Positions 25,372-34,121 of a DNA stretch of 64,000 nucleotides are shown piece by piece. The translations under genes were made by a program, and so were the position numbers. The notes under the pieces are model-generated. The model was not told the origin of the DNA, searched no databases, and saw only the letters and a list, made by a program, of their open reading frames with translations. Source of the stretch: Celeribacter sp. PS-C1 (GTDB taxonomy: Bacteria; Pseudomonadota; Alphaproteobacteria; Rhodobacterales; Rhodobacteraceae); the NCBI RefSeq assembly GCF_019429625.1, contig NZ_JAHXRW010000002.1:403348-467347 (forward strand), read 5' to 3'. How positions within the stretch are numbered: the first letter of the stretch is position 1; the number at the start of each line of letters is the position of its first letter.

Positions 25372-25531
25372 GGGGCTCACGCTGAGCGATTTATGCAGGG
25401 GCGGGCCATGGCAAAAGACCCACACCCCGACTTTGTTGTGCGAAATTTGAACAAAAACCTGTTTCACAGCGTTTCACAAAGGGCTTTAAGTGGCCGGTAA
25501 GTGTGAGAAGAACGCGAAAGGACGCAGGTCG

Positions 25532-25804
25532 ATGAAATATGTGCTCTTGGTGGGGGGGCTTTTGGCCTTGGCGGGGTGTGAGACCCCTGTGACAACCGAA
25601 GGCTATCTTCAGGAACTTCCCGAAGGCCTGACGGAGGTCGTCGCACCAAACCAGAACCTGGCGACCGTGCAGATCAATCCGGAAGATGGCTGCTACTGGT
25701 ATCGCCATGACGGGCCGGTCGAGACGACCATGTTGCCGCTGCGGGCGAACAACGGTCGCCCGATTTGCACCAGGGCGCCGGCAACGCTCGAAACTGCGAT
25801 GTAA
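25532..25804 (+). CDS. Small conserved lipoprotein
   Basis: A 90-residue putative lipoprotein. The signal sequence MKYVLLVGGLLALAGC ends in a lipobox LALAG-Cys16, so the mature protein would be acylated and held at the outer or inner membrane. The mature part has two further cysteines (GCYWYRHDG and RPICTRA) that could form a disulfide. The start at 25532 follows AAAGGA. No domain is recognised. A clear terminator follows seven bases after the stop. Function unknown. Confidence 0.75.
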   Translation: MKYVLLVGGLLALAGCETPVTTEGYLQELPEGLTEVVAPNQNLATVQINPEDGCYWYRHDGPVETTMLPLRANNGRPICTRAPATLETAM

Positions 25805-25810
25805 TTAAGA

Positions 25811-25838
25811 AAGGCAGGCTCTAGGGCCTGCCTTTTTT
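25811..25838 (+). terminator. Rho-independent terminator after the lipoprotein gene
   Basis: AAGGCAGG pairs with CCTGCCTT around an 8-base loop, followed by a T-run (T6 counted from the stem end). Confidence 0.85.
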
Positions 25839-25863
25839 CTATCTAGTGTGGCGCGGTGTCCGA

Positions 25864-26535
25864 TTAGCTGGTTGCGGTCACGTATTGCTCCGCTGGATAG
25901 AGATGTGCGGTCACCCCGGTGTTCGCGCGTTCGTAGAGATCAATGACATGCGCCATTACCATACGCACGCAGCCTGAGCTGGCGCGGGTGCCGATGGACC
26001 GCGGGTAGGGCGTGCCGTGGATGCGCAGGTAGGTGTCGCGGTTGCCCACGTAGAGATAAAGCGCGCGGGAGCCCAAAGCGTTGCGCGGGCCCGGATCCAT
26101 GCCGTCGGCATATTGCGCATAGGTTTCCGGTTCGCGCTCGATCATCGCGGGCGTCGGCGTCCAGGTCGGCCATTTCGCTTTTCGACGGACCGAGTAGGTG
26201 CCGGGGGTGTAAAGACCGTCCCGCCCGATCGCCACGCCATAGCGCATTGCGGTGCCGCCTTCTTCGACGAGATAGAGATAGCGCGCGACGGCATCGACAT
26301 GGATGTCGCCCGCTCTGAGGCCATCTTTCGCCTCGACCCGACGCGGCAGGAAGCGGCTGTGAAGGCCCCAAGGGTTGGTGGTCTCAAGGTTGAAATTCGC
26401 AGGCGTCACCTGAGCGTCCCAGCGGTCCCAATCGCTTTTCGTGGCGGCCATGGCAGGTGTGCCAGCCACCGTCCCGAGCGCAGTCGCGGAAAACAGCGCG
26501 GTGGAGGTCTGGATGAAATGGCGACGGGTTAACAT
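25864..26535 (-). CDS. L,D-transpeptidase (YkuD domain), exported
   Basis: A 223-residue ErfK/YbiS/YcfS/YnhG-type L,D-transpeptidase. The N-terminus LTRRHFIQTSTALFSATAL is a twin-arginine-like signal ending near TPAMAATKS. The YkuD core has YLVEEGGTAMRYGVAIGRDG and the catalytic motif RIHGTPYPR...SSGCVRM, with the nucleophilic cysteine and preceding histidine in place. It acts in the periplasm, making 3-3 peptidoglycan cross-links or attaching proteins to the wall. It is convergent with the lipoprotein gene, with a terminator between them. Confidence 0.92.
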   Translation of the reverse strand: MLTRRHFIQTSTALFSATALGTVAGTPAMAATKSDWDRWDAQVTPANFNLETTNPWGLHSRFLPRRVEAKDGLRAGDIHVDAVARYLYLVEEGGTAMRYGVAIGRDGLYTPGTYSVRRKAKWPTWTPTPAMIEREPETYAQYADGMDPGPRNALGSRALYLYVGNRDTYLRIHGTPYPRSIGTRASSGCVRMVMAHVIDLYERANTGVTAHLYPAEQYVTATS

Positions 26536-26830
26536 GGCGGAATCCTTTACGACTGAGCAGAGCGAAGTGTTGGGTGAGGTGGCAGCCTCATTTATGATCT
26601 TCCTAGGCTAAACCCATAAAAACGCAAGCTGTTCCCACGGGGGAGTCACTTTTACGTGTAGATTTTCTGTGCTTATGCCTGATCGATGACCGATTTTACG
26701 CGATATGCGGAGTCTGAAATCTGAAGGAGAGTTGGCGCAAAAAGGTGCCATGAGACGCGGCTTTGGAGCAGTGGCTGTCTCTAGAAAAGCCCCCTATATG
26801 GTTTAAATATTAAAGAAAATTTTAATATAT
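26536..26830. other. Intergenic region without a recognised gene
   Basis: This is the promoter side of the L,D-transpeptidase gene and the region beyond the terminator of the oxidoreductase operon. The right end is AT-rich (around 26800-26830). One 18-codon ATG frame at 26751 has no ribosome site. No RNA gene or repeat is seen. Confidence 0.5.
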
Positions 26831-26863
26831 GACCAAGGTCAGGAGTGTTCCCTGACCTTGGTC
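26831..26863 (-). terminator. 13-bp perfect hairpin ending the pyruvate oxidoreductase operon
   Basis: GACCAAGGTCAGG pairs perfectly with CCTGACCTTGGTC around a 7-base loop, starting eight bases past the stop of the oxidoreductase. The sequence after it on the minus strand is AT-rich (ATATATTAAAATTTT) and not a pure T-run, but the stem is very strong. Confidence 0.75.
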
Positions 26864-26870
26864 AGAGGCC

Positions 26871-29800
26871 TCAAAGCGACCCCGTGCCCATCACGCGGCT
26901 TGGGTCCGGGCCTTTTTCCATCTCGGCGAATTCCTCATAGGTGCGGTATTTGTCAAGAATGCCCGATTGCGCCATCTCCAAAAGCTCCGCTGCCTCTTCA
27001 GGGCGTGTTTGGCTCAGCTGACGATAGCGCAGCTCGCCGTAGGCGTAGTCTTTGAACGGCAACGTGGGTCGCGGGCTGTCGAGCCGGAATGGCGGCGTGC
27101 CCGTGCCATGCAGCTCCGGATCAAAGCGCAACAGGGGCCAGTAGCCGGATTTCACCGCTTTTTGCTGTTGGTCCAGCCCCTTGCGCATGTCGATGCCATG
27201 GGCGATGCAATGCGAATAGGCGAGGATGATCGACGGGCCGTCCCAAGCTTCGGCCTCACGGAAGGCTTGCAGGGTTTGCTGAGGATTGGCCCCCAAGGCC
27301 ACTTGCGCGACATAGACATTGCCATAGGCGATGGCCTGAAGCGCCATGTCTTTCCGGTTGGTTCGCTTGCCAGCAGCGGCGAATTTGGCGATGGCGCCCA
27401 ACGGCGTGGCTTTGGAGGCCTGACCGCCGGTGTTCGAATAGACTTCGGTGTCCATCACCAGAATATTGACGTTGCGACCCGAAGCGAGAACGTGATCGAG
27501 CCCGCCATAGCCGATGTCATAGGCCCAGCCATCCCCGCCGACGAGCCAGATCGCGCGTTTGACGAGATGGTCGGAGAGGGACAACAAATGTTCAATGTCT
27601 TCGGACCGGGGCAGGGCGAGAAGCTTGGTCTTGAGCAATCCCACACGCTCGCGCTGGCTCCGGATTTCGGATTCCCGGACCTGCGGGGCGGTGAGGATGT
27701 CATGCACGAGATCGTCACCGACATCCGGCGCTAACCTGCGCAAAAGATCCTGCGCCAAAGCATTCTGTTTGTCGGCCGCGAGACGGAAGCCGAGACCGAA
27801 TTCCGCGTTGTCCTCAAACAGCGAATTGGCCCAGGCCGGGCCACGCCCCTCGGCGTTCTTGGTCCAGGGCGTCACCGGCAGGTTGCCGCCATATATCGAC
27901 GAACAGCCGGTGGCATTGGCGACCATGAGCCGGTCGCCGAACAACTGGCTGAGCAGTTTGACGTAAGGCGTCTCGCCGCAGCCCGCACAGGCGCCGGGGA
28001 ATTCGAACAGGGGCTCAAGAAATTGCACACCGCGCACATTGGCGAAATCGACCCGCGAGCGGTCGTTCACCGGCAGGCTCTCGAAGAAAGCGATGTTCTC
28101 GCGTTCGCGCTCTGGCAGGTCTTCTTTGAGGTGTAGGTTGATTGCTTTTTGTGTCGGATCGTCTTCGGAAATCGCTGGGCAGGCCTCGACACAGAGGCCG
28201 CATCCGGTGCAGTCCTCCAAGTAGAATTCCAAGGCATATTCGGCGTCCGGATAGCCGCGCGCGTTGACAGGCGCATGTTGGAAGCTCTCCGGCGCGCCCG
28301 CCAACAGGTCCTCGTCGAAATACTTCGCACGGATGACGGAATGCGGGCAGACGAAGGAACATTGACCGCATTGGATGCAGTCCTCCGCAATCCAGACCGG
28401 CACTTCATCGGCGACATTGCGTTTCTCCCAAGCGGCGGTGCCCGAGGGGAAAGTGCCATCGACGGGGAGCGCCGAAACGGGGATGTCGTCGCCCAAGCCC
28501 TCCATCATTTTCGCGGTCACATCGCGCACGAAAGAGGGCGCATCTTCGGGCACCAAGGAGGGACGTTGGAGGATGCTGGTTGGCGCGTCTGGCACGGCAA
28601 TTTCATGCAGGCCTTTCAAGGCGCCATCGACAGCGGCGAAGTTTTTCTCCACCACTTCGCGGCCTTTTTTTGCGTAGGTCTTCTCGATCGCATGTTTGAT
28701 CTTTTCAATCGCCTCGTCGCGCGGCAAGACGCCCGAGAGCGCAAAGAAACAGGTCTGCAAAATCGTGTTGGTGCGCCCGCCAAGGCCTAATTCGCGGGCG
28801 GCAGAAGTGGCGTCGATCACGTAGAATTTCAGCCCCTTGTCGATGATCGCCTGCTGCACGGAGCGTGGCAGGCGGTCCCATGTGGCTTCAGCCCCGTAGG
28901 GTGAATTCAACAGGAAAATCGCGCCGGGTTTTGCCAGTTTCAGCACATCCATTTTCATCAGGAAATGGAACTGATGACAGGCGACGAAATTGGCGGATGC
29001 AATCAGGTAAGGCGCGGCAATAGGCTCCGGGCCAAAGCGCAGATGGCTCTCGGTGACAGCGCCGGATTTGTGGCTGTCATAGACGAAATAGCCTTGGGCA
29101 AAATGGTCCTCTTCGGCGGCGATGATTTTCACAGAGTTCTTGTTGGCGCCGACCGTGCCGTCCGCGCCGAGGCCGTAGAAGACCGCGCGGACCACGTTGT
29201 CTTTCTCGATATCATAGCTTGGATCGACCTTGAGTGACGTGAAAGACACGTCATCGGTGATGCCGACAGTGAAATTGGTTTTTGGATGACCTTTCAAAAG
29301 GTTGTCGAATGCGGCCTTGGCCTGCGCGGGCGTAAAGTCCTTGGACGACAGCCCATAGCGCCCACCGATCACGCGCGGCATGGTGGCCCGTGTGCCGGTG
29401 GCGACGGCCTCCGCGAGGGCAGACACCACGTCAAGATAGAGCGGCTCACCGGTAGTGCCGGGTTCTTTCGAGCGGTCGAGAACGGCGATTTTCTCGACCG
29501 TTTCGGGGAGTGCTGCGAAGAGGTGTTTCGGCGAAAAAGGCCGGTACAGCCGAACGGTGATGAGGCCGATCTTTTCGCCCTTGGAGACGAGGTCCGCGAC
29601 GGTCGCGGAGATCACATCGACGCCAGAGCCCATGGCGATCACTACGCGCGTCGCGTCCGGCGCGCCGGTGTAGTCAAAGGGCTGATAGAAACGGCCCGTC
29701 ATGGCGCCCAGCGTGTTCATTTCCTCGGCGACGATCTCCGGCACGGCGGCGTAAAACGGGTTGGCGGCTTCGCGGCCCTGAAAGAACACGTCGGGGTTCT

Positions 29801-30506
29801 GGGCGGTGCCGCGGATGAAGGGATTTTCCGGCGACAGAGCACGTTTGCGATGTGCGCGCACCAGATCGTCGTCGATCATCGCCCGGATTTGATCGTCGGG
29901 AATGAGATCGAGCGTGTTGACCTCGTGGGAGGTGCGGAAGCCGTCAAAGAAATGGATGAAAGGGATGCGGGCTTTCAGCGTTGCGGCGTGAGCCACGAGC
30001 GCCATGTCGTGGGATTCTTGCACAGATGCCGAGGCCAGCATGGCAAAGCCGGTGGACCGCGCGGCCATCACGTCGGCATGATCGCCAAAGATCGACAGGG
30101 CGTGCGTCGCCAGAGAGCGTGCCGCGACGTGAAACACGGTCGGCGTCAATTCGCCCGCGATTTTGAACATATTGGGCAGCATGAGCATGAGGCCCTGCGA
30201 GGCGGTGAAAGTCGTGGTCAGGGCACCCGCTTGCAACGCGCCGTGGACGGTGCCCGCGGCGCCGCCTTCGGATTGCATTTCCTGAATGACCGGCACGTCG
30301 CCCCAGATGTTATGAACGCCTTGCGCGGTCCAATCATCCGCGAGTTCGGCCATGGGGGACGATGGCGTGATCGGGTAGATCGAACAGACCTCGTTCACAC
30401 GGTAAGCTATGTGGGCGACGGCGGCGTTGCCATCCATGGTGGAATGGCTGTGGGTCGCTTCGCGGGTCTCGTTGGACGGCGGTGTGATGTGGTCGTGGTC
30501 AAGCAT
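26871..30506 (-). CDS. nifJ: Pyruvate:ferredoxin (flavodoxin) oxidoreductase
   Basis: A single-chain pyruvate:ferredoxin/flavodoxin oxidoreductase of 1211 residues, the usual NifJ length. In order: the N-terminal pyruvate domain (HIAYRVNEVCSIYPITPSSP), the transketolase-like and CoA-binding domains, a two-cluster ferredoxin domain (CIQCGQCSFVCPHS near residue 700 and CTGCGLCVEACPA near 755), and the TPP domain with FPGACAGCGETPY, GDGWAYDIGYGG and TEVYSNTGGQAS. It interconverts pyruvate and acetyl-CoA plus CO2 with low-potential electrons. It overlaps the upstream FAD/Fe-S oxidoreductase gene by eight bases. This oxygen-sensitive enzyme is uncommon in strictly aerobic roseobacters; a good FNR-type box stands upstream of the operon. 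Confidence 0.96.
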   Translation of the reverse strand: MLDHDHITPPSNETREATHSHSTMDGNAAVAHIAYRVNEVCSIYPITPSSPMAELADDWTAQGVHNIWGDVPVIQEMQSEGGAAGTVHGALQAGALTTTFTASQGLMLMLPNMFKIAGELTPTVFHVAARSLATHALSIFGDHADVMAARSTGFAMLASASVQESHDMALVAHAATLKARIPFIHFFDGFRTSHEVNTLDLIPDDQIRAMIDDDLVRAHRKRALSPENPFIRGTAQNPDVFFQGREAANPFYAAVPEIVAEEMNTLGAMTGRFYQPFDYTGAPDATRVVIAMGSGVDVISATVADLVSKGEKIGLITVRLYRPFSPKHLFAALPETVEKIAVLDRSKEPGTTGEPLYLDVVSALAEAVATGTRATMPRVIGGRYGLSSKDFTPAQAKAAFDNLLKGHPKTNFTVGITDDVSFTSLKVDPSYDIEKDNVVRAVFYGLGADGTVGANKNSVKIIAAEEDHFAQGYFVYDSHKSGAVTESHLRFGPEPIAAPYLIASANFVACHQFHFLMKMDVLKLAKPGAIFLLNSPYGAEATWDRLPRSVQQAIIDKGLKFYVIDATSAARELGLGGRTNTILQTCFFALSGVLPRDEAIEKIKHAIEKTYAKKGREVVEKNFAAVDGALKGLHEIAVPDAPTSILQRPSLVPEDAPSFVRDVTAKMMEGLGDDIPVSALPVDGTFPSGTAAWEKRNVADEVPVWIAEDCIQCGQCSFVCPHSVIRAKYFDEDLLAGAPESFQHAPVNARGYPDAEYALEFYLEDCTGCGLCVEACPAISEDDPTQKAINLHLKEDLPERERENIAFFESLPVNDRSRVDFANVRGVQFLEPLFEFPGACAGCGETPYVKLLSQLFGDRLMVANATGCSSIYGGNLPVTPWTKNAEGRGPAWANSLFEDNAEFGLGFRLAADKQNALAQDLLRRLAPDVGDDLVHDILTAPQVRESEIRSQRERVGLLKTKLLALPRSEDIEHLLSLSDHLVKRAIWLVGGDGWAYDIGYGGLDHVLASGRNVNILVMDTEVYSNTGGQASKATPLGAIAKFAAAGKRTNRKDMALQAIAYGNVYVAQVALGANPQQTLQAFREAEAWDGPSIILAYSHCIAHGIDMRKGLDQQQKAVKSGYWPLLRFDPELHGTGTPPFRLDSPRPTLPFKDYAYGELRYRQLSQTRPEEAAELLEMAQSGILDKYRTYEEFAEMEKGPDPSRVMGTGSL

Positions 30507-32166
30507 GGGAGGCCTCCGCAGTCTCTGAAATCATTTCTAGCGCGTGGCAGGGGCATTGGTCGAAACAGGTTTGACAGCCGGTGCATTTGCTGGCGTCGAT
30601 CTCGTAGCCTTCGCCTTTGCCCAGCTTGACGATGGCGTCCTCGGGGCAGGCGGCATAGCAGTTGTCGCACTCATAGCAGGACCCGCAGGAGTAGCAGCGC
30701 GACGCCTCATAGCGGGCTTCTTTTTCCGACAATCCGCTCAGCACCTCGTCGAAGCTGTCGCGTTTGCTGGTCGCCAAGGCCGCCTGTTCTTTCGGGTCCA
30801 CATCCGAGTAGACCGGCAGGTGCAACATATCTGCCGTCACCAAAGCGGGCGGATCGGCAGGGACATAGACGCGTCCCGCGAGCCAGGCGTCGATGTGGAG
30901 CGCGGCCAATTTGCCATGGCCGGTGGCGATGGTGACCGATTGCTGATCCGGCACCATATCGCCGCCGGCAAAAACGCCCTCACAGCCGGTCATCCGGCTC
31001 TCATCCACCTCAATCGTGCCGTTCCACGAAAACGTCAGTCCCGGCACGGATTTCAAAAACGAACTGTCGGTCTCCTGACCCAGCGCCAGCACCACGGCGT
31101 CGGCTGTCAGCGTCTCGAATTCGCCGGTCGGATGCGCCTTGCCATCCGCGCCGATCTCCATGCGCTCGACTTTCAACGCGTCGCCGTCGATTTCCTTGAT
31201 CGTGGTCAGCCATTTGATTTTGACACCCTCGGCCATGGCCTCGTCGGCCTCGAAGGCATGCGCAGGCATGTGCTCGCGGTCGCGGCGATAGACGATCAGC
31301 GTCTCCGTGGCGCCCAGACGTTTTGCCGTTCGCGCCGCATCCATCGCCGTGTTGCCGCCGCCGTAGACCACGACGCGGCGGCCTAACAGGGGGGCTTCTC
31401 CTTTGGATGCGTCGGACAAGAGGCTCACCGCATTGAGGATTTTCGGCGCTTCCTTGGCTGGAATATCGACGTGTTTGCCCGCACCCGCACCGATGGCGAG
31501 GTAGACGGCATCAAAGCCGCCCGCAGCCTTCTCTGACATCAGATCGGAGACCTTATGGTTCAGAGTGATCTTGACGCCAAGCGCCTCGATCCGCGCCACA
31601 TCCTGCGCCAGTTCGTCGCGCGGCATGCGGTAGGCGGGGATGCCGAAATGCATCATGCCGCCCGCGATGGGACCGGCCTCGAAGATTTCGACTTCATGAC
31701 CCAGCCGCGCCAGATGATAGGCGGCGGAGAGTCCAGAAGGCCCCGCGCCGACCACCAGAACCTTCTTGCAGGAGGGCGGGTTCAGCGCCGTGAACTGCCA
31801 GCCCTGTTCATTCGCCATATCGCCCAGAAACCGCTCGACCGCATGGATCGACACGGAGGCATCCACCTCGCCCCGGTTACAGCCGCCCTCGCATGGGTGA
31901 TAGCACACCCGGCCATGCACGGCGGGCATCGGGTTCTCGGCGGTCAAAATTTCCCATGCTTCGCGGTAATTTCCCTCCATCGCCGCCGCCAGCCATTCGC
32001 GGATGTTTTCGCCCGCCGGACAGGCCGCTGCACAGGGCGGGGTGAGGGTAACATAGGCGGGGATTTGACTGCGCACGGGACCGGTGCCGGCGGTTTTGCT
32101 TTGTCCCACAAGGGGGGTGAAATCGGCGCGTTTCGTGCCGGGTTTGGGATCGGCAGACTGGGTCAT
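30499..32166 (-). CDS. GltD-like FAD oxidoreductase with C-terminal 2x[4Fe-4S] domain
   Basis: A 555-residue flavoprotein. The N-terminal Fe-S region (PPCAAACPAGENIREWL, VCYHPCEGGCNRG) resembles glutamate synthase small subunit. The FAD site is VLVVGAGPSGLSAAYHL and the NAD(P)H site is VVVYGGGNTAMDAART. The extra C-terminus carries CYSCGSCYECDNCYAACP and CTGCQTCFDQCPC, a ferredoxin-like pair of clusters. It is first in the operon with the pyruvate oxidoreductase and overlaps it, so it probably moves electrons between NAD(P)H and the ferredoxin clusters of that enzyme. Direction of flow is not known. True glutamate synthase function is unlikely, as no large subunit is present. Confidence 0.88.
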   Translation of the reverse strand: MTQSADPKPGTKRADFTPLVGQSKTAGTGPVRSQIPAYVTLTPPCAAACPAGENIREWLAAAMEGNYREAWEILTAENPMPAVHGRVCYHPCEGGCNRGEVDASVSIHAVERFLGDMANEQGWQFTALNPPSCKKVLVVGAGPSGLSAAYHLARLGHEVEIFEAGPIAGGMMHFGIPAYRMPRDELAQDVARIEALGVKITLNHKVSDLMSEKAAGGFDAVYLAIGAGAGKHVDIPAKEAPKILNAVSLLSDASKGEAPLLGRRVVVYGGGNTAMDAARTAKRLGATETLIVYRRDREHMPAHAFEADEAMAEGVKIKWLTTIKEIDGDALKVERMEIGADGKAHPTGEFETLTADAVVLALGQETDSSFLKSVPGLTFSWNGTIEVDESRMTGCEGVFAGGDMVPDQQSVTIATGHGKLAALHIDAWLAGRVYVPADPPALVTADMLHLPVYSDVDPKEQAALATSKRDSFDEVLSGLSEKEARYEASRCYSCGSCYECDNCYAACPEDAIVKLGKGEGYEIDASKCTGCQTCFDQCPCHALEMISETAEASHA

Positions 32167-32236
32167 GGAGAGGCCTCACGTGGATGTGGCTGGGCTGTGG
32201 CTGGACGCAGCATCGCGGTGTTTTCCCGCTCGGGCG

Positions 32237-32250
32237 TTGACATATATCAA
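32237..32250. promoter_or_regulatory. FNR/FnrL-type box upstream of the pyruvate oxidoreductase operon
   Basis: TTGACATATATCAA matches TTGAY-N4-RTCAA, the FNR/FnrL consensus, with a single departure from TTGAT-N4-ATCAA. It is about 70 bases upstream of the first start codon (32166), a usual distance for activation. It suggests expression at low oxygen, consistent with the oxygen-sensitive enzyme. No fnrL gene is in the window. Confidence 0.65.
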
Positions 32251-32410
32251 GGGTTGCATGCGAGAGGTCGGTCTCGCAACGCTATGATTTTTTTATCTCT
32301 TTTATTGAAACGAAATGTCGCATCGAATGTGCATCTTTTGAGCGTTGCGCAGGATAGTTGCGCGAGGTGGGGGCGTTGGGTTCGGACTTTACTTTCGTGT
32401 TGAATATAAA

Positions 32411-32432
32411 TAAATGACTGGTCAGTTATTTA
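32411..32432. promoter_or_regulatory. 22-bp dyad upstream of TetR gene, candidate autoregulatory operator
   Basis: TAAATGACTG-GT-CAGTTATTTA: 10-base arms match at nine positions. It ends 26 bases before the TetR start at 32459. Position and symmetry fit a TetR self-operator controlling the exporter operon. Confidence 0.6.
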
Positions 32433-32458
32433 ATGTCGCGACGACTCGGGAGGCCCGT

Positions 32459-33163
32459 ATGTCCGAAGACACAACGCCAGAGGCGGCCCCAAAATTCCGC
32501 CGCCGCAAAGAGGCGCGCCCGGATGAAATATTAGACGCCGCCTTGGACCTCTTTGTTGAGAAGGGGTTCGACCGCACAAGGGTCGAGGACATCGCCACGC
32601 GGGCGGGCGTCTCGAAAGGCGCGGTCTATCTCTATTTTTCCTCGAAAGACGCGGTGATCGAGGCGCTGGTGGACCGGGCTGTCGGCGTGGTCGTGGGCGA
32701 GGTGGTCGATCAGATCGGCGGCTTTAAAGGCGACCCGCGCGACATCCTGTGCCAGATTGCGCCTCTGTTCATGGCGCGCATGTCCGATCCGCGCGTTCTG
32801 GCCGTGCCAAAGCTGGTGATCCGGGAGGCACCAACGCACCCGAAGCTTGCCACGATGTATCGCGAGCGTGTCATCGGCCGCGCCTTGCCCGCGCTGGTTG
32901 CGCTGTTTCGGCAGGGCATGGAGGGCGGCTATATCCGCGAGGTTGATCCCGACATGGTCGTGCGCTGTGTGCTTGGACCATTTCTCATGCATGTGCTTTT
33001 GGCGGATGTGTTCGACATCTGGCCCGACAGTGAGGCGCCCAACGACCAACCCAAAGACCTGCGCATTGCCGATCTCATCGACACCCATCTGACCCTGCTC
33101 TTTGCGGGCCTCGAGCCTCTCCCAACCGATCCTCATACCGAAAAGGAGCCGCAAAATGGCTGA
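32459..33163 (+). CDS. TetR-family regulator of the exporter operon
   Basis: A 234-residue TetR regulator. The HTH is ILDAALDLFVEKGFDRTRVE then IATRAGVSKGAVYLYFSSKD, residues about 23-70. The start at 32459 (MSEDTTPEA) has GGGAGG just upstream; an ATG 15 codons earlier lies inside the proposed operator dyad. Its stop overlaps the adaptor gene start by eight bases, so regulator and exporter are one operon, arguing for autorepression released by a pump substrate. Confidence 0.9.
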   Translation: MSEDTTPEAAPKFRRRKEARPDEILDAALDLFVEKGFDRTRVEDIATRAGVSKGAVYLYFSSKDAVIEALVDRAVGVVVGEVVDQIGGFKGDPRDILCQIAPLFMARMSDPRVLAVPKLVIREAPTHPKLATMYRERVIGRALPALVALFRQGMEGGYIREVDPDMVVRCVLGPFLMHVLLADVFDIWPDSEAPNDQPKDLRIADLIDTHLTLLFAGLEPLPTDPHTEKEPQNG

Positions 33164-34118
33164 TCTTCCAAGCTGGCTGGCCTCTGTCATCGCGGCGATT
33201 TACCCCGGATTTCTCGACACGCCGCCCTATGTTTACGACGGCTATATCGAGGGAGATTTCACCTATGCCGCGCCGGCTTCGGGCGGGCGGATCGAGACCA
33301 TCGCGGTCACCGAAGGCGATCACATTGCCAAAGGCGCGCTGATCTTTGCTTTGGAAGACGATCAACCCCGCGCAGCACTCCGTTCTGCCGAGGCGCAACT
33401 GGCGCAGGCCGAGGCGCAGTTTGAGAACCTCTCGACCGGCTCGCGACAGGCGGAGACGGATGTGATCCGCGCCTCGCTCAATCAAGCGCGCGTGGCGCTG
33501 GATATCGCGCAAACGCGGCTGACGCGCTCGGAAACGCTTTTGGCACGAGGTGCCACGACACAGGCCACGGTGGACGATCAACAGGCCGCCGTGGATGAGG
33601 CTCAGGCGGCCGTGACGCGGCTTGAGGCCGAATTGAAAGTGGCCGAACTGCCCGCCCGCGATGCAGAGCGGCTGGCGGCCGAGGCCGCGGTGGAGGCGGC
33701 GCGGGCGCAGGTCGATCTGGCGCGCTCCGATCTCGACGACCGCAAGGTTTACGCCCCCGTCACGGGGCAGGTGGAAAAGGTGTTCTTCGAAGCGGGCGAA
33801 GTGGCCGCAAGCGGCGCCCCTGTGGTGTCGCTTTTGCCGCCGGGTCAGATGACCGCGCTGTTCTTTGTGCCGGAATACGAGCGCGCCGATCTGAGCCCCG
33901 GCGATGTTGTGGCGCTGTCCTGCGAGGGCTGCGCGCCGGGGCTGAGCGCTAGGATCACGCGGCTCGCCTCTGACCCGCAATACACCCCGCCGATCCTCTA
34001 CACCAAAGCCGAACGCGGACGTCTCGTCTATCGCATCGAGGCCGAGGTGATCGACCCGCAGGGCGTGCTGCCGGGGCAGCCGATCACGGTGGATGCCTCC
34101 GCCGCTGTGGAGGAGTGA
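33156..34118 (+). CDS. HlyD/YbhG-type membrane fusion protein
   Basis: The periplasmic adaptor of an ABC-2 type exporter, 320 residues. The lipoyl half-motifs FTYAAPASGGRIETIAVTEGD and KVYAPVTGQVEKVFFEAGE flank a long Ala/Glu-rich coiled-coil hairpin (residues about 75-190). The start at 33156 (MADLPSWLAS) follows AAGGAG. The N-terminus is only weakly hydrophobic, so membrane anchoring is less clear than in HlyD. With the ATPase and permease downstream it resembles YbhG-YbhFSR exporters. Confidence 0.88.
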   Translation: MADLPSWLASVIAAIYPGFLDTPPYVYDGYIEGDFTYAAPASGGRIETIAVTEGDHIAKGALIFALEDDQPRAALRSAEAQLAQAEAQFENLSTGSRQAETDVIRASLNQARVALDIAQTRLTRSETLLARGATTQATVDDQQAAVDEAQAAVTRLEAELKVAELPARDAERLAAEAAVEAARAQVDLARSDLDDRKVYAPVTGQVEKVFFEAGEVAASGAPVVSLLPPGQMTALFFVPEYERADLSPGDVVALSCEGCAPGLSARITRLASDPQYTPPILYTKAERGRLVYRIEAEVIDPQGVLPGQPITVDASAAVEE

Positions 34119-34121
34119 GCC

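Noticed and set aside
26751..26807. 18-codon ATG frame (MRRGFGAVAVSRKAPYMV) in the intergenic region
   Set aside because: No ribosome binding site at usable distance and no other support.
30499..32166. Glutamate synthase small subunit (gltD)
   Set aside because: The C-terminal double ferredoxin domain, overlap with nifJ and absence of a large subunit argue for a ferredoxin-linked oxidoreductase.
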